Shown here: positions 9,393 to 18,637 of the stretch, in pieces
Numbering within the stretch: the first letter of the stretch is position 1
Layout of the letters: every line of letters starts with the position of its first letter
Source: Pseudomarimonas sp964350895
GTDB lineage: Bacteria; Pseudomonadota; Gammaproteobacteria; Xanthomonadales; Xanthomonadaceae
Assembly (NCBI GenBank): GCA_964350895.1
Contig: CAYGMG010000001.1
Span: 33,958-97,957 of the forward strand
Length of the DNA: 64,000 bases
Reading direction: 5' to 3'
Made by a program: the position numbers and the translations under genes
Notes under the pieces: model-generated
Told to the model about the DNA's origin: nothing
Database searches by the model: none
The model's input: only the letters and a program-made list of their open reading frames with translations

Positions 9393-10409
9393 TCAGCCGA
9401 AATCGGCGTCCAGCACCACCCGGTAGCGCGCCTTGCCAGCCTTGAGGTGGTCGAGCGCTTCGTTGACCTTGGACATCGGGAAGTGTTCGGTCTTGGGCAG
9501 CACCTTGTGGCGTGCGGCAAAGGCGAGCATCTCGTCGATGGCCTTGCGCGAGCCGGTGGGTGAGCCGCTGATCGACTTCTGGCCCATGATCAACGAGAAG
9601 GCCTGCACCGGGATCGGTTCGAGCACGGCGCCGACCACGTGCAGGCGGCCGTTTGGCGCCAGCGCGGCGATGTAGGCGTCCCAGTCGAGCTTGGCGTTGG
9701 CGGTGACCAGGATCAGGTCAAGGCTGCCTGCCAGCTTGCCGATCGCCTTGCTGTCGCGCGAGTTCACGCAGTAGTGCGCGCCGAACCCCTTCGCCTCCTC
9801 GCCCTTGGCGTCGCTGCTGGTGAAGGCGGTGACCTCGCAGCCCCAGGCGCGGGCGAACTGCAGGGCGAGATGGCCGAGGCCACCAATCCCCACCACACCG
9901 ACTTTCGCCGTGGGTGGGATGGCGAACTCGCGCAGCGGCGCGAACACGGTGATGCCACCGCAGAGCAGCGGACCTGCATCCGCCGGATCGAGCCCGTCCG
10001 GGATCGGCACGGCCCACAGGCCATCCACCCGCACACGCTCGGCGAACGCGCCGTGTCGCTTGACCAGGGTCGGCTGTGCCGAGGCACACAGGTTGTGCTT
10101 GCCGTCCAGACACTGACCGCAATGCTGGCAGCTATGCGCAGTCCAGCCCACGCCCACGCGCTGACCGACCTTGAGTCCGAGCACGCCGGCGCCGACCGCG
10201 GTCACCCGGCCGATCGCCTCGTGGCCCGGGACCAGGGGGAACTGGCTCATTCCCCACTCGTTGTCGCGCATCGACAGATCGGAGTGGCACAGCCCGCAGT
10301 GCTCGACCGCGACCTCCACCTGGTCATCCGGCAACTGGCCGAACTCGAACTCGAACGGCTGCAGGGACTCTCCAGCGGCCTTGGCGGCCCAGGCGCGTAC
10401 CTTGCTCAT
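9393..10409 (-). CDS. zinc-dependent NAD(P) alcohol dehydrogenase (YahK/cinnamyl-ADH family)
   Basis: A 338-residue medium-chain dehydrogenase that interconverts alcohols and aldehydes with NADP(H). Catalytic zinc ligands are in CGLCHSD and PGHEAIG. The structural zinc cluster is CQHCGQC...NLC. The Rossmann motif is GVVGIGGLGHLALQ. The family-typical CGG-ITV-FAPLREF segment follows. ATG 10409 has AGGAG about 10 nt upstream. It is transcribed alone, convergent with the lipase operon across the repeat cluster. The YahK/AdhA subgroup acts broadly on aldehydes; the specific substrate cannot be read from sequence. Confidence 0.9.
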   Translation of the reverse strand: MSKVRAWAAKAAGESLQPFEFEFGQLPDDQVEVAVEHCGLCHSDLSMRDNEWGMSQFPLVPGHEAIGRVTAVGAGVLGLKVGQRVGVGWTAHSCQHCGQCLDGKHNLCASAQPTLVKRHGAFAERVRVDGLWAVPIPDGLDPADAGPLLCGGITVFAPLREFAIPPTAKVGVVGIGGLGHLALQFARAWGCEVTAFTSSDAKGEEAKGFGAHYCVNSRDSKAIGKLAGSLDLILVTANAKLDWDAYIAALAPNGRLHVVGAVLEPIPVQAFSLIMGQKSISGSPTGSRKAIDEMLAFAARHKVLPKTEHFPMSKVNEALDHLKAGKARYRVVLDADFG

Positions 10410-10583
10410 CAGGGGGTTCTCCTAAGTTCGGTTGAACGGGGCGTCTTTGCAGGTCACGGCTGCCGCAGGGCAGCGCTGGGCCGTCGAGGCGCCGACTTCG
10501 AATACAGACCGGACGGAGAATAGCGCAGCGCCAGAGTCGGGCCGGTGAACGTCGATCCCGCTTAACAACCCGTATGACCCGGA

Positions 10584-13529
10584 TCAGGCTTCCGGCATGG
10601 CCACCCGGCCGTCGCGCAACAGGACTTCCAGCGTCGAGGCCGGCTGCGGCCGCCCGAGCAGGTAGCCCTGCAGTTCATCGCAGCCGAGCGCGCGCAGCAC
10701 CTGCAGCTGGGCAGGCGTCTCCACGCCCTCGGCGGAGACCTTCATGCCCAGCTGATGGCCGACGCTGATGATCGTCCGCACGATGGCTGCGTCGCTGCCC
10801 TCGTCGCTGAGGTCGGCGACGAAGCTGCGGTCGATCTTCAGCTTGTCGAAAGCGAATCGCTTGAGGTAGGACAGCGAAGAGTAGCCGGTACCGAAGTCAT
10901 CCAGAGCCAGCGAAACGCCGCATTCGCGCAGCCGGTCCAGGCTGGACCTGACCCGATCAACGCTCTCCATCAAAGAGCTTTCGGTCAACTCGATCTGCAG
11001 CAGCTCGGCCGGCAGTTCGTACTCTGACAGCAGCGTTTCCACCGCCTGCGCAAAGTCCGCGCGCAGCAGCTGTTGGGCAGACACGTTGACCGCCACGCGC
11101 ACGCAGGGAAGCCCTGTATCCCGCCAGCGGCGCAGCTGCGCGCAAGCCATTCGGAGTACGTGATGGCCGACCTCGGGCATCAGCCCCAGGGCCTCGGCAA
11201 TCGGGATGAAGCGCGCCGGCGGCACCGGCCCCATCGGCGCGCGGCTCCAGCGCACCAGGGCCTCGAAGCCGAGCAGGCGACCGTCGTCGATCGCGATCTG
11301 CGGCTGGTAGTGCAGCTCCAGCTCGTCACGGTGCGCCGCGCCGCGCAGATGCACGCCCAGCGCCAGCCGATCCTCGAAGTCCTGCATCGATGACGGGACA
11401 TACAGGCAAACGGCATCGCGACCGGCGTGCTTGGCCTGGGTCATGGCCGCCTCGGCACGGCGCAGTAGTTCACCGGCCGAGCGCCCGTGCTCGGGATAGC
11501 CGCTGATGCCGATGCTGGTGGTCAGGCGCAGCTCAAGCGGTGCGCCATCGATCGGACGCGACACCGCGCCGCGCAGTCGCTCGGCAAGGTCAATGATGCC
11601 CGCGCTGTCGAGGTCGGGAACCACGGCGACGAACTCGTCACCGGCAAAGCGGCTGAGCCGACCGAACCCGCCCAGCGCGTCGCGCAGCCGGGCTGCGATC
11701 TGCCGCAGCGCGAGGTCGCCGACGCGGTCGCCAAGCGTTTCGTTGACGCTGTGGAACCGGTCGAGATCGATGAACAGCAGCCACCAGCGGTGCTCCCGTT
11801 CGCCCTCGTTCTCGCTCGCACGCTGCGCGCCCTGATCCATGCCCAGTGAGGAATAGCGCGGCAGATCGGTGACCGCGTCGTGGCTCATGGCGCGGGCCAG
11901 ATCGTCCTCGAACTGGCGGCGCTCGCTGATGTCGATGGTGACCCCGAGGATGTGGGTGACCGTGCCCTCGTCGTCGCGCACCGGGGTAAGCGAGAGTTCG
12001 TTCCAGAACAGTTCGCCGCTGCGCCGGTAGTTGCGCAGTACCACGGTGCAGGATTGGCCGGTGGCAATCGCCTCGCGCAGCCGGTCAAGCTCGGGCTGTT
12101 CGCGGTCGCGGCCCTGGAGGAAGCGGCAGTTGCGTCCGACGAAGGCCGAGCGCGGGTAGCCACTGATGCGCTCCATGGCGGAATTGACGTAGAGCAAAGG
12201 CTGGCCGGGAGCGCGCGCATCGCAGATCAGCACGCCGTTCGAGCTGGATTCGATCGCCCGCTCGAGCAGATGCAGGCGCGACTGCGCCAGCCGCTGCGAG
12301 GTCACGTCGCGGCCATAGCAATACATGCGCCGGTTGTCCGCCGACCAGGTTGCCGACCACTGCATGGACAGGATGCGCCCGTCTGCTGCGATATTGCGGT
12401 TGGGAAAATCGCGGATCACCTCGCCGCCGATCACCCGGGCCATCGCCTCGCGAGTGCGCTCCAGGTCCTCCGGATGCACCAGGACCGCGACGTTCTTGCC
12501 GACCAGGCTCTCCGGCGACATGCCCCAAAGCGTCTGCGCGGTCTGATTGACGGTGACGAAGTGGCCGCGCTCGTCAAACACGCAGATCACCTCGACCGCG
12601 GAGTCCATCAGCTGGCGCAGGTTCTCGACCAGTTCAGACTGCTCGATGGCCAGGGCAACCAGGCTGGCCAGCGACTCGGCGTCGGCCAGCTCGGCGCGGG
12701 TCGGCACCTGCGACCGGCGGTAGTAGATCGCGAAGGTGGCAACGACCTCGCCCTGCCCGTCGATGACCGGCGTCGACCAGCAAGCACGCAGCCCGTGGGC
12801 CAGGGCCAGCTCGGCGTAGTCGGCCCACAGCGGGTCAGTGGCGATGTCCCGCACTTCGACCGGCTGGCGGCGATGCGCTGCCGTGCCGCAGGACCCCGCG
12901 GCCTGGCCAATTTCCGCGCCATCGATCGCCGCGCGATAGGCCGCCGGCAAGCGCCCGCCAGCGCCGTCGTGCAGGCGACCTGAGCAGGCATCGACCAGCA
13001 GGATCGACGCGATGGCGCCGCGGTGCCGACTTTCGAACTCGCTGACCAGGGACTCCAGGGTTTCGGCCAGCGGCCGGCCGCTGGCGATTGCTGCCAGATG
13101 CCGGTTCTGCACCTGCTGCCGCCAGGCATCGACGCGGCGCTTGGTCTCGTCGCAGAGCAGACCGTGAAGGCGCCCATCGCCCTCGCCAGTCTCGGCGACA
13201 AAGCGCAGCTCGGCGCGCTCGCCATCGGGGTCCAGGCGGCTGACAGTCAGATCGAACGCCCGACCGTCCCGGCGCAGGTGCTCGAACGCCGCGCGCAACC
13301 GCGCCTGCTCGGTCTCGTCGTAGCTGGCAAGGAAGTCCTCCAGGGCCCAGGGGCCGTCACCGGCAAGACCATGCAGGTTTGCCATCGACGCGGAGAGAGT
13401 GATGCGCGGCGGCTGCCCGGCCACGCACCAAGGCTCCAGGCCGGCGATCCTGCGGGCCAGATCAAGCAGTGCAGGGGCCTGGCCAGGAGAGCTGTCAGGC
13501 GAGCCCGCAGGGCGGGGAGCAGGGCTCAT
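10584..13529 (-). CDS. PAS-GAF-PAS-LOV-GGDEF-EAL c-di-GMP turnover protein, putative blue-light sensor
   Basis: 981 residues, no transmembrane segment, so cytoplasmic. Order: weak PAS (~25-130), GAF (~140-300), PAS (~305-415), LOV-like PAS (~420-540), GGDEF (~545-710), EAL (~715-975). The LOV core is G465-R-N-C468-R-F-L-Q with the flavin-adduct cysteine, followed by the family FWNELSLTPVRD. The usual flavin-contacting Gln of the last strand (GVQ-x-D) is Thr (GVTID). The GGDEF signature reads AGDEF (629-633), which can still be active. EAL (756-758), DDFGTGYSS and a TSLSYLK-like loop are intact, so phosphodiesterase activity is likely. It is divergent from parC. Start ATG 13529 lacks a clear ribosome site. 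Confidence 0.9.
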   Translation of the reverse strand: MSPAPRPAGSPDSSPGQAPALLDLARRIAGLEPWCVAGQPPRITLSASMANLHGLAGDGPWALEDFLASYDETEQARLRAAFEHLRRDGRAFDLTVSRLDPDGERAELRFVAETGEGDGRLHGLLCDETKRRVDAWRQQVQNRHLAAIASGRPLAETLESLVSEFESRHRGAIASILLVDACSGRLHDGAGGRLPAAYRAAIDGAEIGQAAGSCGTAAHRRQPVEVRDIATDPLWADYAELALAHGLRACWSTPVIDGQGEVVATFAIYYRRSQVPTRAELADAESLASLVALAIEQSELVENLRQLMDSAVEVICVFDERGHFVTVNQTAQTLWGMSPESLVGKNVAVLVHPEDLERTREAMARVIGGEVIRDFPNRNIAADGRILSMQWSATWSADNRRMYCYGRDVTSQRLAQSRLHLLERAIESSSNGVLICDARAPGQPLLYVNSAMERISGYPRSAFVGRNCRFLQGRDREQPELDRLREAIATGQSCTVVLRNYRRSGELFWNELSLTPVRDDEGTVTHILGVTIDISERRQFEDDLARAMSHDAVTDLPRYSSLGMDQGAQRASENEGEREHRWWLLFIDLDRFHSVNETLGDRVGDLALRQIAARLRDALGGFGRLSRFAGDEFVAVVPDLDSAGIIDLAERLRGAVSRPIDGAPLELRLTTSIGISGYPEHGRSAGELLRRAEAAMTQAKHAGRDAVCLYVPSSMQDFEDRLALGVHLRGAAHRDELELHYQPQIAIDDGRLLGFEALVRWSRAPMGPVPPARFIPIAEALGLMPEVGHHVLRMACAQLRRWRDTGLPCVRVAVNVSAQQLLRADFAQAVETLLSEYELPAELLQIELTESSLMESVDRVRSSLDRLRECGVSLALDDFGTGYSSLSYLKRFAFDKLKIDRSFVADLSDEGSDAAIVRTIISVGHQLGMKVSAEGVETPAQLQVLRALGCDELQGYLLGRPQPASTLEVLLRDGRVAMPEA

Positions 13530-13624
13530 CCAGGGAACTAGTATCCGCGAAGGGTCGCTCGACTCTAGCCGGTCGCGGCCTAAAGAGCCACCGCGGCCGG
13601 CAGCTTGGAAATCAGCAGCGCGGC

Positions 13625-13630
13625 TATACT
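13625..13630 (+). promoter_or_regulatory. candidate -10 box for parC
   Basis: TATACT lies 34 nt before the parC start. No good -35 lies at 17 nt; TTGGAA at 13605 is too close (14 nt). It is consistent with the weak -35 usage of this group. Confidence 0.45.
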
Positions 13631-13663
13631 CTCCGGCTGCTTCGCCCCCGGATTCCGCGCCGC

Positions 13664-15913
13664 ATGACCGACCTGACCCGCCCCAGCTTCCACGGATTCG
13701 AGCAGATTCCGCTGCACGAGTACGCCGAGCGCGCCTATCTCGACTACTCCATGTATGTGGTGCTCGACCGCGCCCTGCCCTTCCTTGGCGACGGGCTGAA
13801 GCCGGTGCAGCGGCGGATCATCTACGCGATGAGCGAGCTGGGCCTTGCCTCCACCGCCAAGCCGAAGAAATCGGCGCGCACGGTGGGTGACGTGATCGGC
13901 AAGTTCCATCCGCACGGCGATTCGGCCTGCTATGAGGCCCTGGTGCTGATGGCCCAGCCGTTCTCCTACCGCTATCCGCTGATCGACGGCCAGGGCAACT
14001 TCGGCTCCTCGGACGACCCGAAGTCGTTCGCGGCGATGCGCTACACCGAATCAAAGCTGACCCCGATCGCCGAAGTCCTGCTTGGCGAGCTGGGCCAGGG
14101 CACGGTTGACTGGTCGGCGAATTTCGATGGCACGCTGGAGGAGCCCTCCTGGCTGCCGGCGCGCCTGCCGCATCTGCTGCTCAACGGAACGACCGGTATT
14201 GCTGTGGGCATGGCCACCGACATCCCGCCGCACAATCTCAATGAAGTGGTCAGCGCCTGCATCCGCCTGCTCGACGACCCGGACGCAAGCACGCGCGACC
14301 TTTGCGAGCACCTGCGCGGCCCGGACTACCCGACCGCTGCCGAGATCATCACCCCGTCCAGCGATCTGCTGAAGATCTACGAGACCGGTCACGGCAGCGT
14401 GCGGGCGAGGGCTGCGTGGAAGCGCGAAGGCCAGAACGTGGTGATCACCGACCTGCCCTACCAGGTCAGCCCGAGCAAGGTGATGGAGCAGATCGCCCAG
14501 CAGATGCGGGCCAAGAAGCTGCCCTGGCTTGAGGACCTGCGCGACGAGTCGGACCACGCCAATCCGACCCGCATCGTGCTGATCCCGCGCTCCAACCGGG
14601 TCGACATCGAGGCCCTGCTCGGCCACCTGTTCGTGACCACCGACCTGGAGAAGAGCTTCCGGGTCAACATCAATGTGATCGGCCTCGACGGCCGGCCGCA
14701 GGTCAAGCCGCTGCGCGCCCTGCTCGCCGAGTGGCTGCATTTCCGCACCGACACCGTGACCCGCAGGCTCAAGCACCGCCTGGACAAGGTCGAGCGCCGC
14801 CTGCACCTGCTCGAAGGCCTGCTGATCGCCTTCCTCAATCTGGATGAAGTGATCCGCATCATCCGCAGCGAGGATGAGCCCAAGCCGGCGCTGATGGCGC
14901 GTTTCGGGCTGTCGGTGGAACAGGCTGACTACATCCTGGACACCAAGCTGCGCCAGCTGGCCCGGCTCGAGGAGATGAAGATCCGCGGCGAGCAGGAAGA
15001 GCTTGCCAAGGAGCGCGAGCTGCTGATCGCCACCCTGGCCTCGCCGGCCAAGCTGAAAAAGAAGGTCAAGGACGAGCTGCTGGCCGACGCCAAGAAGTTC
15101 GGCGACGCACGGCGCTCGCCCCTGGTCCAGCGCGAAGCCGCACAGGCGATCTCCGAGGCCGAGCTGGTGCCCAGCGAGCCGGTGACCGTGGTGCTGTCCG
15201 AAAAGGGCTGGGCGCGCGCCGCCAAGGGGCATGAGATCGACCCCGCCTCGCTGAGCTACCGCGAGGGCGACAAGCTGCTCAGCTTTGCCCGCGCGCGCAG
15301 CAATCAGCAGGCCGCCTTCCTTGATTCGACCGGGCGCGCCTATTCGACCGCTGCGCATACCCTGCCCTCCGCACGCGGTGCGGGTGAGCCGCTGAGCGGA
15401 CGCTTCGCACCCGCGGCTGGCGCATCCTTCGTTGCCGCCGTCGCCGGCGAGAACGACGCGCGCTTCGTACTGGCGACCAGCCACGGCTACGGTTTCGTCA
15501 CCCGCTTCGAAAACTTCACCGGCCGCAACAAGGCCGGCAAGCAATTGCTGACCGTGCCCGACGGCGCCCTGGTCCTGCCGCCGAGCGTGGTCAACGATGC
15601 CGACAGCGACGTGCTGGTCAGCATCACCAGCGCCGGCCACCTGCTGGTGTTCCCGCTCAGCGAGCTGCCCGAGCTGGACAAGGGCAAGGGCAACAAGCTG
15701 ATCCAGATCCCGCCGGCCAAGCTCAAGAGCGGCGACGAGACCGTCAGCCACGTTGCCGCGGTGCGCAGCGGCGGCGAGCTGACCCTGTTCTGCGGCCAGC
15801 GCAAGCTGACCCTCAGCTGGCGCGACCTGCAGGCCTACGGCGGCAACCGCGCCACCCGCGGCAACCAGCTGCCGCGCGGCTTCCAGCGCGTGGATACGGT
15901 GCAGGCAGCGTAG
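13664..15913 (+). CDS. parC: DNA topoisomerase IV subunit A
   Basis: A 749-residue ParC, which with ParE decatenates daughter chromosomes. The start at ATG 13664 gives the family N-terminus (FEQIPLHEYAERAYLDYSMYV); upstream in-frame codons are non-coding leader. The catalytic tyrosine is Y127 in AAMRYTESKL. The quinolone-resistance region reads HPHGDSACYE with Asp86, Ser87 and Glu91, the susceptible-type residues. The C-terminal beta-pinwheel is degenerate, as usual for ParC rather than GyrA (no GQRGK box). parE is not adjacent. The length matches E. coli ParC (752). Confidence 0.96.
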   Translation: MTDLTRPSFHGFEQIPLHEYAERAYLDYSMYVVLDRALPFLGDGLKPVQRRIIYAMSELGLASTAKPKKSARTVGDVIGKFHPHGDSACYEALVLMAQPFSYRYPLIDGQGNFGSSDDPKSFAAMRYTESKLTPIAEVLLGELGQGTVDWSANFDGTLEEPSWLPARLPHLLLNGTTGIAVGMATDIPPHNLNEVVSACIRLLDDPDASTRDLCEHLRGPDYPTAAEIITPSSDLLKIYETGHGSVRARAAWKREGQNVVITDLPYQVSPSKVMEQIAQQMRAKKLPWLEDLRDESDHANPTRIVLIPRSNRVDIEALLGHLFVTTDLEKSFRVNINVIGLDGRPQVKPLRALLAEWLHFRTDTVTRRLKHRLDKVERRLHLLEGLLIAFLNLDEVIRIIRSEDEPKPALMARFGLSVEQADYILDTKLRQLARLEEMKIRGEQEELAKERELLIATLASPAKLKKKVKDELLADAKKFGDARRSPLVQREAAQAISEAELVPSEPVTVVLSEKGWARAAKGHEIDPASLSYREGDKLLSFARARSNQQAAFLDSTGRAYSTAAHTLPSARGAGEPLSGRFAPAAGASFVAAVAGENDARFVLATSHGYGFVTRFENFTGRNKAGKQLLTVPDGALVLPPSVVNDADSDVLVSITSAGHLLVFPLSELPELDKGKGNKLIQIPPAKLKSGDETVSHVAAVRSGGELTLFCGQRKLTLSWRDLQAYGGNRATRGNQLPRGFQRVDTVQAA

Positions 15914-16074
15914 GACCAGCAGCGCTTCCGAACCTGCCGCCGGCGCCTGCCGCCAGCGCCGGCGAGCCTTGCCTGTGCAGCACAGGCCATGCGGCGACAA
16001 CGCAGCAGGGCATCGCGACACGGCATGCGCCGATCGACTCCCTGGCGCTTCACCCGCCAGCGGATCATTGTGGC

Positions 16075-16080
16075 TACACT
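16075..16080 (+). promoter_or_regulatory. candidate -10 box before the HExxH gene
   Basis: TACACT lies 27 nt before the start of the 374-residue gene. No good -35. If real, it would give basal transcription of the HExxH protein and the sigma-54 regulator. Confidence 0.3.
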
Positions 16081-16107
16081 CGGGCAAGCGACGAAGGGGG
16101 ACGGCGC

Positions 16108-17232
16108 ATGACGATGGAGCCGCCGGCAAGTCCGGCAGCACTTGATGACTATCTTCAACAAGGCGAGGCCGCGGCCGAGCCGACCGACCTGCAGCTGCCC
16201 CTTGCGGATGAACTGCATGTTGAGTGCTGGGCGGCCTACGTCGACGAAGCACGGACGCGTGGCGCCGCGGCGACACTGAGTGCCCACCTGGCCCAGCTGC
16301 GCTTTCCCATCGAGCACGGCATCAGCGAACGCGCCGATTACCGCGCCGCCACGCGCAAGCTGGACGGGCGGTTTCCGCCGATCGCACCGGGCTTCGCCGA
16401 CCCCGAGGGCATCCAACTTTCCCTGCAACCCACCGCAGCCGGGCAAGTGCCGGTCATCCGCGCCCGCCACCGCGCTGATTTCGAACACCTGGTGCGGGCG
16501 CTGGGCCATCGCAACGAACCCGTCTCGGTGCCGGCCAGCCTTGGGGCCTGCATCATCGGTGGCCTGGTCAACGTGGACCGGCTTGCCCGGCATCGCGATG
16601 CACATCACGCCCGAGGAGGCAGCGATCAGGAATGGCCGGCAGCGCAGCGCGCCTTCATCGCCGACAAGCGCAACTATCAGGATCGCGTCATTCTGCTCTC
16701 CGAGGGCCCCTATGCCGGCGTGCCGGCGGCCGAGATCGGCATGGCTGACGCGGCGTGGCAGGCGCGCTCGGCGGTCCTGCGCGCTGCCCATGAATGCACC
16801 CACTACCTCACCGCTCGCGTGCTCGGCTCGATGCGCAATGCCCTGCTCGACGAGCTGGCCGCGGACTTCGCCGGCCTGCTCGCGGCCTTCGGCCACTACG
16901 ACGAGGCCACGGCCCAGCGGATACTGGGCGTGCACGCCGCACTTCCAGGACCGTATGCCCGGCTGCGCCTGTATCTGGGCGATCCGCCGCTGCCTGAGTC
17001 CGCCGTGGAGCAGCTGGCGCACCTGGCCCGCGAAGCGACCCGGGTGCTGGCCCGCTTTGCACAAGCCGAGCACCCGCAGCACACGCCCATGGGCACCGAG
17101 CTTGCCGTGCTGGCCCTGTTCGCAACGCCCCTGCAACGCCTGCTTGACCCCAGCGGCGAGGCCGAACTGACCGATCGATACCAGCGTCTGCTCGCTGCGC
17201 AGGCGCCCGCCCCGGCAGCGTGCCGCCAATGA
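16108..17232 (+). CDS. HExxH putative zinc metallopeptidase at the head of the lanthipeptide locus
   Basis: 374 residues, not assigned to a named family. No signal peptide or transmembrane helix, so probably cytoplasmic. The zincin motif HECTH is at 228-232, followed 16 residues later by ELAAD (249-253). This matches the ExxxD third-ligand motif of gluzincins, though the spacing is a little shorter than in thermolysin. The N-terminal 200 residues show no recognisable domain. Ribosome site AGGGGG lies upstream of ATG 16108. The stop overlaps the start of the sigma-54 regulator (ATGA at 17229), so the two are translationally coupled. Possible roles, both inferred: processing of the precursor or leader, or a protease controlling the regulator. 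It could also be a housekeeping gene with no link to the cluster. Confidence 0.7.
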   Translation: MTMEPPASPAALDDYLQQGEAAAEPTDLQLPLADELHVECWAAYVDEARTRGAAATLSAHLAQLRFPIEHGISERADYRAATRKLDGRFPPIAPGFADPEGIQLSLQPTAAGQVPVIRARHRADFEHLVRALGHRNEPVSVPASLGACIIGGLVNVDRLARHRDAHHARGGSDQEWPAAQRAFIADKRNYQDRVILLSEGPYAGVPAAEIGMADAAWQARSAVLRAAHECTHYLTARVLGSMRNALLDELAADFAGLLAAFGHYDEATAQRILGVHAALPGPYARLRLYLGDPPLPESAVEQLAHLAREATRVLARFAQAEHPQHTPMGTELAVLALFATPLQRLLDPSGEAELTDRYQRLLAAQAPAPAACRQ

Positions 17233-18449
17233 GTCGCCGCGGCGTGCTCGGCGGATCGCACTCGGCGCCGCGGCAGCGCGCCGAGTCACCCGAGCTGCGC
17301 AGCGCGCACCTGATGGATGCGGCCAGCACGCCATTCGCCAAGGACCTCAAGGCGCGGGCACGCGCGGCATTCGGCAGCCGCCGCGATCTCGAGATGATCG
17401 GCTGCAGCGAGGCGATACACAGCCTGCAGCGCAAGATCAGCAAGGTCGCGGGGTTTGACGAGCCGGTGCTGGTGACCGGTGAGTCGGGCGTCGGCAAGGA
17501 GCTGGTCGCACGGGCGATCTTCCTGCTCGGCCCGCGCGCCGAGGGGCCCTTCCAGACCGTCAACTGCCCGCAGTACCAGGACGGCAACCTGACCGTCAGC
17601 GAACTGTTCGGGCACGAGCGCGGCAGTTTCACCGGCGCGGTCAGCGATCGTCCTGGCTGTTTCGAGGCGGCCGAAGGCGGCGCGGTCTTCCTGGACGAGG
17701 TCGCCGACCTGCACATGAGTGCCCAGGTCATGCTGCTGCGGGCGCTGGCCGAGGGCGAGTTCAAGCGCATGGGCAGCAACCGCTCGCGACAGATGGACGT
17801 ACGACTGATCGCGGCCACCAACCGATCACTCGACGGACTGATGGCGCGGGAGGAGTTTCGCAACGATCTGTTCTTCCGCCTGCGCTATTTCCAGATCGAG
17901 GTCCCCGCGCTGCGCCGCCGCGGCGATGACTGGCGCCTGCTGATCGCCCACCGGCTGGCTGAGCTTGCAGCGCGACACGGCGTCGAGAAGCACCTGAGCG
18001 AGGTCTCCTGGCGCCTGCTCGAACAGTACGACTGGCCTGGCAACTGCCGCGAGCTCAACAACGTCGTGGCGATGGGCTATGCGATGTCCGATGGCGACCT
18101 GATCGAGCCGGACGACTTCGAGGAGCTGCTCGGCGGCAGCGCGCAGACCACAGCGCCGGGTTCGCCCGATGGCGTGGCGCAGGCTCTGGTCGATGCGCTG
18201 CTCGCCCAGCGCATCGATTTCTGGCAAGGCGTCCACGCGCCGTTCCTTGATCGCGAGCTCAATCGCAGCGAGGTACGGGAGGTGGTGCGACTGGGCCTTG
18301 CCTGCTGCGGCAGGAACTACCGCGCATTATTGCTGCGCTTCGGCGCCGAGCATTCCGACTACCAGCGGTTCATGGACTTCCTCCGCCACCATCGGCTCAA
18401 GCCCGATGGCGAGGCCGAGGCCGAGGCGGACACCTGCGCCATCGATTGA
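17229..18449 (+). CDS. sigma-54-dependent enhancer-binding protein, no N-terminal sensor domain
   Basis: 406 residues. The AAA+ core has Walker A GESGVGKE (84-91), the sigma-54-contacting loop GSFTGA (132-137; Ser for the usual Ala), Walker B VFLDE (153-157) and an arginine-finger region FRNDLFFRL. The C-terminus is not the usual Fis helix-turn-helix. It is an alternative DNA-binding tail (LNRSEVREVVRLGL...GRNYRALLLRFG...DYQRFMDFLRHH) seen in a subset of enhancer-binding proteins. The start at 17229 overlaps the previous stop (ATGA); 17313 is a later possible ATG. With no receiver, GAF or PAS domain, it may be constitutively competent or controlled by abundance or a partner. The perfect sigma-54 promoter 189 nt downstream makes the precursor operon its obvious target. 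Confidence 0.93.
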   Translation: MSRRGVLGGSHSAPRQRAESPELRSAHLMDAASTPFAKDLKARARAAFGSRRDLEMIGCSEAIHSLQRKISKVAGFDEPVLVTGESGVGKELVARAIFLLGPRAEGPFQTVNCPQYQDGNLTVSELFGHERGSFTGAVSDRPGCFEAAEGGAVFLDEVADLHMSAQVMLLRALAEGEFKRMGSNRSRQMDVRLIAATNRSLDGLMAREEFRNDLFFRLRYFQIEVPALRRRGDDWRLLIAHRLAELAARHGVEKHLSEVSWRLLEQYDWPGNCRELNNVVAMGYAMSDGDLIEPDDFEELLGGSAQTTAPGSPDGVAQALVDALLAQRIDFWQGVHAPFLDRELNRSEVREVVRLGLACCGRNYRALLLRFGAEHSDYQRFMDFLRHHRLKPDGEAEAEADTCAID

Positions 18450-18540
18450 GCCATGCAGCGCGGCCGGCGGTGGATCGCGCACGCCGACCGCGCCTGACCT
18501 ACTTAACTCATGGATCAGCCTTTCCCGTCGGGCGATCAGC

Positions 18541-18577
18541 GAGCCATGGCTCCATCGAAATGGAGCCATGGCTCCAT
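18541..18577. promoter_or_regulatory. twin palindromes, probable enhancer-binding (UAS) sites
   Basis: GAGCCATGGCTC is present twice, at 18541-18552 and inside the perfect 18-bp palindrome ATGGAGCCATGGCTCCAT at 18560-18577. The centres are 22 bp apart, about two helical turns, so both face the same side of the helix. They lie about 87-123 bp upstream of the predicted sigma-54 start site, the normal distance for an enhancer. A half site GAGCCATG occurs at 18448-18455, over the regulator stop codon. Binding by the adjacent sigma-54 regulator is inferred. Confidence 0.75.
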
Positions 18578-18637
18578 GCGCCACAGGGAAGCGCCACGCC
18601 GACACGGAGAATCAAACAGTTGCCAATGGGATGCGGC

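Noticed and set aside
14051..16276. 741-codon minus-strand frame opposite parC
   Set aside because: No recognisable domain, and the parC frame is unmistakable.
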